Shown: positions 1-3,455 of the stretch, piece after piece
Layout: the number at the start of each line of letters is the position of its first letter
Position numbering within the stretch: position 1 is the first letter of the stretch
DNA from: Hyphomicrobiales bacterium
GTDB lineage: Bacteria > Pseudomonadota > Alphaproteobacteria > Rhizobiales > Aestuariivirgaceae
Direction of reading: 5' to 3'
Assembly (NCBI GenBank): GCA_027067085.1
Contig: JAMOMM010000500.1
Location: forward strand, 1 to 6,131
Length of the DNA: 6,131 nucleotides
The notes under the pieces: generated by a model
Seen by the model: only the letters and a program-made list of their open reading frames with translations
The model's database searches: none
What the model was told of the DNA's origin: nothing
Position numbers and translations under genes: made by a program

Positions 1-509
1 ATACGGTTAAATACAATATCGGTTATGGTCGCCCAACCGCAAGTTTTGATGAAATCGTTGGTGCAGCCAAAATGGCGCAGGTACATGACTTTGTTCAAAA
101 GCTGACGGGGGGCTATGATGCAATTGTCGGCGAACGCGGCTTGAAACTATCGGGCGGTGAAAAACAACGCGTTGCTATTGCCCGAACGATCCTTAAAGCT
201 CCGCCTATTCTTATCTTAGATGAAGCCACATCGGCGCTTGATACGTTGACCGAACAAGAAATCCAATCGGCTATTGCCGATGTTTCCAAGGGACGCACAA
301 CATTGGTAATCGCTCACCGCCTTTCAACCGTGGTGGACGCAGATGAGATTTTGGTTTTGGCTGCTGGTGAGGTTGTTGAACGTGGCAACCATAGCGAACT
401 TTTATCACAAAACGGGATTTATGCAGATATGTGGAATCGCCAGCGCGAAGTAGACGAAGCGCGTGAAGTGTTGGCAAAAAATGTTGAAGATGGTCTTATT
501 CGTCAGTAA
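1..509 (+). CDS. Atm1-type ABC exporter, C-terminal half of the ATPase domain (5' partial)
   Basis: This is the end of a fused permease-ATPase ABC exporter of the Atm1/HMT1 class. Members sit in the inner membrane and export glutathione-linked or iron-sulfur/heavy-metal-related compounds using ATP. The reading frame is open from base 3, giving 168 visible residues. The transmembrane domain, Walker A and Q-loop are off the left edge. Visible in order are the NIGYGR segment that follows the Q-loop (residues 5-10), the ABC signature LSGGEKQRVAIAR (49-61), Walker B with catalytic Glu (ILILDEATSALD, 69-80) and the H-loop histidine in AHRLSTV (His105). The stretch from VGERGLKLSGG through VIAHRLSTVVDADEILVL closely matches alphaproteobacterial Atm1 proteins as I remember them. 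A short charged tail ends at residue 168. No obvious intrinsic terminator follows the stop. The family call is firm; the transported substrate is inferred from the family only. Confidence -1.
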   Translation, partial: TVKYNIGYGRPTASFDEIVGAAKMAQVHDFVQKLTGGYDAIVGERGLKLSGGEKQRVAIARTILKAPPILILDEATSALDTLTEQEIQSAIADVSKGRTTLVIAHRLSTVVDADEILVLAAGEVVERGNHSELLSQNGIYADMWNRQREVDEAREVLAKNVEDGLIRQ

Positions 510-593
510 AGCCACCATGATTAACAACTTCCTAAATCAACTCGCTAAAATCTTATCAATCAAATGAATTTCCCCTTAACTGTGATGTTCGAA

Positions 594-613
594 TTAGCGC
601 TAAAATTAGCTAA
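594..613. promoter_or_regulatory. Two tandem palindromes, possible operator
   Basis: TTAGCGCTAA (594-603) is a perfect 10-base palindrome, and TTAGCTAA (606-613) is a perfect 8-base one just after it. Their shared half GCTAAAAT starts at 599 and 609, one DNA helical turn apart, and a third copy lies at 544-551. This arrangement, in an AT-rich intergenic stretch upstream of the YbjQ-like gene, looks like a repressor or activator site. It does not match the Irr, RirA or LexA boxes I know from alphaproteobacteria. I could not place a convincing -35/-10 pair next to it, so function is inference. Confidence -1.
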
Positions 614-659
614 AATTTTCTGCAAACTCTAATTGTAAACGGGTTTGTTAAGGTTCGCC

Positions 660-701
660 ATGCAATGTGGCCTCATCGCTTGGTTGGGTACTGAGCGATG
701 A
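660..701 (+). CDS. Possible 13-codon leader peptide ORF
   Basis: An ATG at 660 opens a 13-codon frame, MQCGLIAWLGTER, ending with TGA at 699-701. TAAGG (649-653) precedes it by 6 bases, an acceptable ribosome binding site. Its second half coincides with the first hairpin of the leader (673-701), with the stop codon on the last bases of the 3' arm, and a second hairpin begins immediately after. Translation of this ORF would therefore melt the first hairpin and could influence expression of the YbjQ-like gene. The ORF is short enough to occur by chance, and the peptide has no run of one amino acid typical of classical attenuators. Confidence -1.
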   Translation: MQCGLIAWLGTER

Positions 702-727
702 AATGAAGAACCCTTCATTTCTAACCA
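673..727 (+). ncRNA. Candidate structured mRNA leader: two adjacent hairpins with a possible pseudoknot
   Basis: Hairpin 1 pairs TCATCGCT (673-680) with AGCGATGA (694-701), 8 base pairs with a 13-base loop. Hairpin 2 pairs GAAATGAAG (700-708) with CTTCATTTC (713-721), 9 base pairs closing the loop AACC. Bases 700-701 are claimed by both stems, so the last pairs compete. The loop of hairpin 1 contains TGGTT (681-685), which is complementary to AACCA (723-727) just after hairpin 2, so a pseudoknot is possible. No T-run follows hairpin 2, so it is not an ordinary intrinsic terminator. It lies 54 bases upstream of the YbjQ-like start and is most likely part of that gene's 5' leader, although a separate small RNA cannot be excluded. 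I do not recognise a known RNA family. Confidence -1.
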
Positions 728-780
728 GTTGATGACTCTCATAAAAAAATAAGAGCATTGGCGCATATGGGGAGAGCGTT

Positions 781-1218
781 ATGATTGTAACGACAACAAC
801 TACATTAGGCGATCAAGATATCGTTGAAACTATCGGCATGGTACGTGGCACAAAAACTTGGAGCCGCCGTATTGTCAAAAGCTTTTCTGGTGGCATTCGC
901 ACCGTTGAGCAAACAGGAATGCTTGATTTTCAAAAAGCACTTGAAAGCATCAAGGCAGAAGCTATGGCAGAAATGATTAAGAATGCTGGCGGTGCAGGCG
1001 CTACAGCAGTAATTGGTATGCAAGAAACTATTTCAGAAGTTACTTCTGGCTGCTTTATGATTTCTGTTACTGGCACAGCCGTTGTTTGCCAACCAAAGCA
1101 ACAAACAGTTGCCAAAGTGGAAACTGCACAAGAAAGTGCAAACGACAATTTCGAAGATTTGTTCAAGCTTTATGGCCAACCGCAAATGGTTGCCAATGGT
1201 TCGGCTTATTGCCATTAA
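781..1218 (+). CDS. YbjQ/UPF0145-family (DUF74) protein with C-terminal extension
   Basis: A 145-residue protein whose first ~105 residues match the YbjQ/UPF0145 fold, often labelled a heavy-metal-binding domain and known to form pentamers in solved members. Its biochemical role is unestablished. Supporting signs are the N-terminal strand with TT and a following IVETIGMVRG (14-23), the central helix FQKALESIKAEAMAEM (50-65), the GAGATAVIGM segment (71-80, counterpart of GADAVVGI in E. coli YbjQ) and the last strand MISVTGTAVVC (93-103). Residues 106-145 are beyond the usual length of about 105; they are polar, acidic in the middle (NDNFEDLF) and end AYCH. Cysteines are at 91, 103 and 144. The start is supported by GGGGAGAG (769-776). 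No signal peptide or membrane segment is visible, so it should be cytosolic. It has its own leader and terminator and is probably monocistronic. Confidence -1.
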   Translation: MIVTTTTTLGDQDIVETIGMVRGTKTWSRRIVKSFSGGIRTVEQTGMLDFQKALESIKAEAMAEMIKNAGGAGATAVIGMQETISEVTSGCFMISVTGTAVVCQPKQQTVAKVETAQESANDNFEDLFKLYGQPQMVANGSAYCH

Positions 1219-1242
1219 TAACAAATTTACGACGTAAATCAC

Positions 1243-1276
1243 AAAACTCTTCCAGAGAAATCTGGAGGGGTTTTTT
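1243..1276 (+). terminator. Rho-independent terminator after the YbjQ-like gene
   Basis: CTCTTCCAGA (1247-1256) pairs with TCTGGAGGGG (1261-1270) around a GAAA tetraloop. That is ten consecutive pairs including two G-U, extended by AAAA pairing with the start of a six-base T-run (1271-1276). It lies 24 bases after the stop codon and separates this gene from psd. Confidence -1.
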
Positions 1277-1317
1277 GCGTTGCAAGTTGCGCGTATCAAC
1301 CTTAAATACAAGCAACT

Positions 1318-1346
1318 TTTACCTTCGTGGCCTTTTAGGCTATATA
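1318..1346 (+). promoter_or_regulatory. Probable promoter of psd-pssA
   Basis: TTTACC (1318-1323) and TATATA (1341-1346) are separated by 17 bases, each matching four of six consensus positions of a housekeeping sigma-70-type promoter. The pair lies between the upstream terminator and the psd ribosome binding site, where a promoter is needed. An alternative is TTGCAA (1280-1285) with TTAAAT (1302-1307), spacing 16. The choice between them is uncertain. Confidence -1.
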
Positions 1347-1378
1347 AGCTATTCAATGTCCTGTTTTAAGATTCCTTT

Positions 1379-1383
1379 AGGAG
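1379..1383 (+). promoter_or_regulatory. Ribosome binding site that fixes the GTG start of psd
   Basis: AGGAG lies 6 bases before the GTG at 1390. No in-frame ATG occurs before codon 30, which would remove the first membrane segment, so this site decides for the GTG start. Confidence -1.
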
Positions 1384-1389
1384 CAACGC

Positions 1390-2088
1390 GTGCTAGATTC
1401 TATCTTTTCTATATTTGTCCCAATCCACCGCGAAGGTTATCGCTTTATCGGTATCTTTGCGTTTCTAACGCTTTTGATGTTCTGGTGGCTACCAGAGTTC
1501 TTTGGTTGGATTGGCGTTGTTCTTACGCTTTGGTGTGTGTATTTTTTCCGCGACCCAGAGCGCGTAACACCTATTGATGCAAAACTCATTGTGTCACCAG
1601 CTGATGGCCATGTTTCAATGATCGAAACCGTGCGCGTACCCCCAGAAGTAGATATGGAAGAAGAAGAAGCCTTGCGTATCTCGGTATTTATGAACGTGTT
1701 TGATGTGCATGTGAATCGCTCACCGATTGACGGTAAGATTGTTAAAATCAATTATATTCCTGGCAAATTCATCAATGCTGAACTCGACAAAGCCAGCGAG
1801 CACAATGAACGCCAAGCCTTAACAGTTGAGGCTGATGATGGCCGCAAAGTTGGCTTTGTGCAAATTGCAGGTCTCGTTGCGCGCCGTATTGTTAAATTTG
1901 TCAATGAAGGTGACCAGCTTGTGACGGGCCAACGCTTTGGCCTTATTCGTTTTGGCAGTCGGGTGGATGTGTATTTGCCAAAGGGCCATCAGGCATTAGT
2001 ATGTGTGGGTCAAAAAGCGGTTGCAGGTGAAACTGTGTTGGCAGAAGTTTGTGATGATCCAAAAGTGCGCAGTGGTCGTACAGCCTAA
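1390..2088 (+). CDS. psd: Phosphatidylserine decarboxylase proenzyme (short form)
   Basis: Converts phosphatidylserine to phosphatidylethanolamine at the inner membrane; the pyruvoyl cofactor is made by self-cleavage of the proenzyme. The protein has 232 residues, the length of the short form common in alphaproteobacteria. Residues about 17-53 hold two hydrophobic segments that anchor it, followed by FFRDPER (52-58). SPADG (69-73) carries Asp72 and DVHVNR (105-110) carries His107, residues conserved in the family's self-processing and catalytic centre. RFGSRVDVYLP (187-197) contains the cleavage site between Gly189 and Ser190, Ser190 becoming the pyruvoyl group. An acidic patch MEEEEA lies at 89-94. 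The start is GTG, supported by AGGAG. pssA begins 34 bases downstream with no terminator between, so the two are co-transcribed. All key residues are present and the enzyme should be functional. Confidence -1.
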   Translation: MLDSIFSIFVPIHREGYRFIGIFAFLTLLMFWWLPEFFGWIGVVLTLWCVYFFRDPERVTPIDAKLIVSPADGHVSMIETVRVPPEVDMEEEEALRISVFMNVFDVHVNRSPIDGKIVKINYIPGKFINAELDKASEHNERQALTVEADDGRKVGFVQIAGLVARRIVKFVNEGDQLVTGQRFGLIRFGSRVDVYLPKGHQALVCVGQKAVAGETVLAEVCDDPKVRSGRTA

Positions 2089-2122
2089 ACAACGCTCTGC
2101 AAGCCAGAATTAAGGAAGCAAA

Positions 2123-2935
2123 ATGGTTGATCCATTTGACGATGACAAAGATGTGGAAGACACGCCACGGCAAAAACGGTTAAAGCGGTTTAAAACCATT
2201 CCGCTTAAATTTTTGTTGCCTAACCTGATTACCTTGTTGGCACTATGCCTTGGCATCACCGCCATTCGTATGGGCATTGAAGGTCGGTTTGAATTGGCCG
2301 TGTCAGCTGTTATCGTTGCTACGGTCCTTGATGCGTTAGACGGCCGTGTGGCGCGGTTGCTTAAAGGTGCTAGCCGTTTTGGGGCCGAATTGGATAGTCT
2401 GGCTGATTTTATCAACTTTGGCGTTACCCCTGCAGTTTTGATTTATATGTGGGCATTGCACCACTTGCACAATTTGGGCTGGGTGGTGGCTTTGTCTTTA
2501 TCTGTAGCTATGGCGTTACGCTTGGCGCGGTTTAATGTGGCGCTTGATGATCCTGACAAACCGTCTTGGAGCAATAAGTTCTTTACTGGTGTTCCCGCCC
2601 CTGCTGGTGCCGCGCTGGTAATGCTGCCCATGTATTTAGGTTTTTTAGGGTTTGTTCCAGACATCAAAGCAGTAGCTCCTGTAATTTTAGTTTTCACAGG
2701 GCTAATATCATTTTTGGTAATCAGCAAAATTCCAACGTTCTCAGGCAAAGGCTTTGGCCAACGCATTGACCGCGACCTTGTGTTACCGATACTGGCGGGC
2801 AGTGTTTTGTTTACCGTTGTGCTTATCAGCTTCCCGTGGGAATTGCTTACCTTCACGGTTATTGCATATTTCGTTTTACTGCCTGTTGGCTGGCGCAGCT
2901 ATCGTCGCTACGCCAAACAAGACGACACCCAATAA
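2123..2935 (+). CDS. pssA: CDP-diacylglycerol-serine O-phosphatidyltransferase
   Basis: Makes phosphatidylserine and CMP from CDP-diacylglycerol and L-serine in the inner membrane, supplying the substrate of Psd encoded just upstream. The 270-residue protein carries the complete CDP-alcohol phosphotransferase motif D-x2-D-G-x2-A-R-x8-G-x3-D-x3-D: Asp70, Asp73, Gly74, Ala77, Arg78, Gly87, Asp91, Asp95. The aspartates bind the metal ions and CDP-alcohol. A charged N-terminal arm (1-25, acidic then basic) precedes the first membrane helix (about 30-48). Further hydrophobic segments lie near 57-70, 98-113, 119-136, 161-180, 184-201, 219-236 and 239-255, giving a multi-pass protein. The membrane-embedded motif marks this as the integral type II synthase, not the PLD-like enzyme of E. 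coli. AAGGAAG (2112-2118) is the ribosome binding site. Its stop is 4 bases from the stop of the convergent CBS gene and no terminator hairpin is seen. Confidence -1.
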   Translation: MVDPFDDDKDVEDTPRQKRLKRFKTIPLKFLLPNLITLLALCLGITAIRMGIEGRFELAVSAVIVATVLDALDGRVARLLKGASRFGAELDSLADFINFGVTPAVLIYMWALHHLHNLGWVVALSLSVAMALRLARFNVALDDPDKPSWSNKFFTGVPAPAGAALVMLPMYLGFLGFVPDIKAVAPVILVFTGLISFLVISKIPTFSGKGFGQRIDRDLVLPILAGSVLFTVVLISFPWELLTFTVIAYFVLLPVGWRSYRRYAKQDDTQ

Positions 2936-2939
2936 ACCG

Positions 2940-3377
2940 CTAAACCCCAGAAGAGATGTATTGCATCATTTCAGCGGCTTCGCGCTCTGCTGCTGCAATG
3001 CGTGCCTTGACGACATCGCCGATTGAAACCACACCTTCAATTTCCTTATCGACAACAACGGGAATATGCCGAACACGGTTTTCGGTCATTAACCCCATCA
3101 ACATAGTGACGGTGTCACTGGGCAAGCACGTCACAACGTTGTCGGTCATTGCGGCACTCACCGAAGATGTAAGAGCCTTTTCGCCTCTTTTTGCGATAAG
3201 GCGAACAATGTCTCGTTCCGAAATAATGCCGATCAGTACACCGCTATCATCAATGACAAGAATCGCCCCGATACGATGGTCGGTAAGCTGTTTTGTAACA
3301 CTAGAAACGGTGTCATCTGGCCCGCACGAGAAAATTTGCGCCCCTGATTTGTGACCTAAAATACTAGCTACAGTCAT
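2940..3377 (-). CDS. Tandem CBS-domain protein
   Basis: A 145-residue protein made almost wholly of two CBS domains, which as a pair usually bind adenine nucleotides such as AMP or ATP and act as energy or ligand sensors. CBS1 spans about residues 10-65, with IGAILVIDDSGVLIGIISERDIVR (36-59, contiguous with its conserved end). CBS2 spans about 77-128, ending in EGVVSIGDVVK (114-124). Both contain the G-h-h-S-x-x-D/G turn that contacts ribose in ligand-bound members. The C-terminal helix (125-145) is charged and ends MMQYISSGV. No catalytic, DNA-binding or membrane segment is present, so it is probably a free-standing regulator in the cytosol; its partner is unknown. The start is supported by AGGAGG five bases... 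before the ATG (complement of 3382-3387). It lies 78 bases downstream of the RND gene on the same strand and may be partly co-transcribed with it. Confidence -1.
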   Translation of the reverse strand: MTVASILGHKSGAQIFSCGPDDTVSSVTKQLTDHRIGAILVIDDSGVLIGIISERDIVRLIAKRGEKALTSSVSAAMTDNVVTCLPSDTVTMLMGLMTENRVRHIPVVVDKEIEGVVSIGDVVKARIAAAEREAAEMMQYISSGV

Positions 3378-3381
3378 ATTA

Positions 3382-3408
3382 CCTCCTGTTTTGATTACTT
3401 TAAGGAGG
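3382..3408 (-). promoter_or_regulatory. CBS gene ribosome binding site with upstream complementary copy
   Basis: Read on the minus strand, the leader contains CCTCCT (3403-3408), then a 15-base spacer, then the ribosome binding site AGGAGG (3382-3387) and four bases later the ATG. The two hexamers are perfectly complementary, so the mRNA can form a 6-pair GC-rich stem, plus a G-U pair, that hides the ribosome binding site. A TATACT (complement of 3412-3417) just upstream could be a -10 box, which would start transcription close to the CCTCCT arm; no good -35 box is seen. Sequence complementarity is direct observation; regulation is inference. Confidence -1.
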
Positions 3409-3455
3409 CCTAGTATATCACATAATCAGGCGCTTGGGGACCTGATCGCTACATC

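Noticed and set aside
736..755. CTCT...AGAG hairpin around an A-rich stretch before the YbjQ-like start
   Set aside because: Only four pairs, a mismatch and a few A-T pairs; too weak to be distinguished from chance.
767..784. Five-codon ORF overlapping the YbjQ-like start codon
   Set aside because: Its ATG overlaps the ribosome binding site of the real gene and nothing supports its own translation.
1086..1577. Long plus-strand open frame across the end of the YbjQ-like gene, the terminator and the start of psd
   Set aside because: It runs through a clear intrinsic terminator and overlaps two well-supported genes in another frame; the product resembles nothing.
3425..3446. ATCAGG/CCTGAT hairpin between the RND and CBS genes, considered as a terminator for the RND gene
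   Set aside because: The stem is only 6 pairs with a 10-base loop and no T-run follows on the minus strand.
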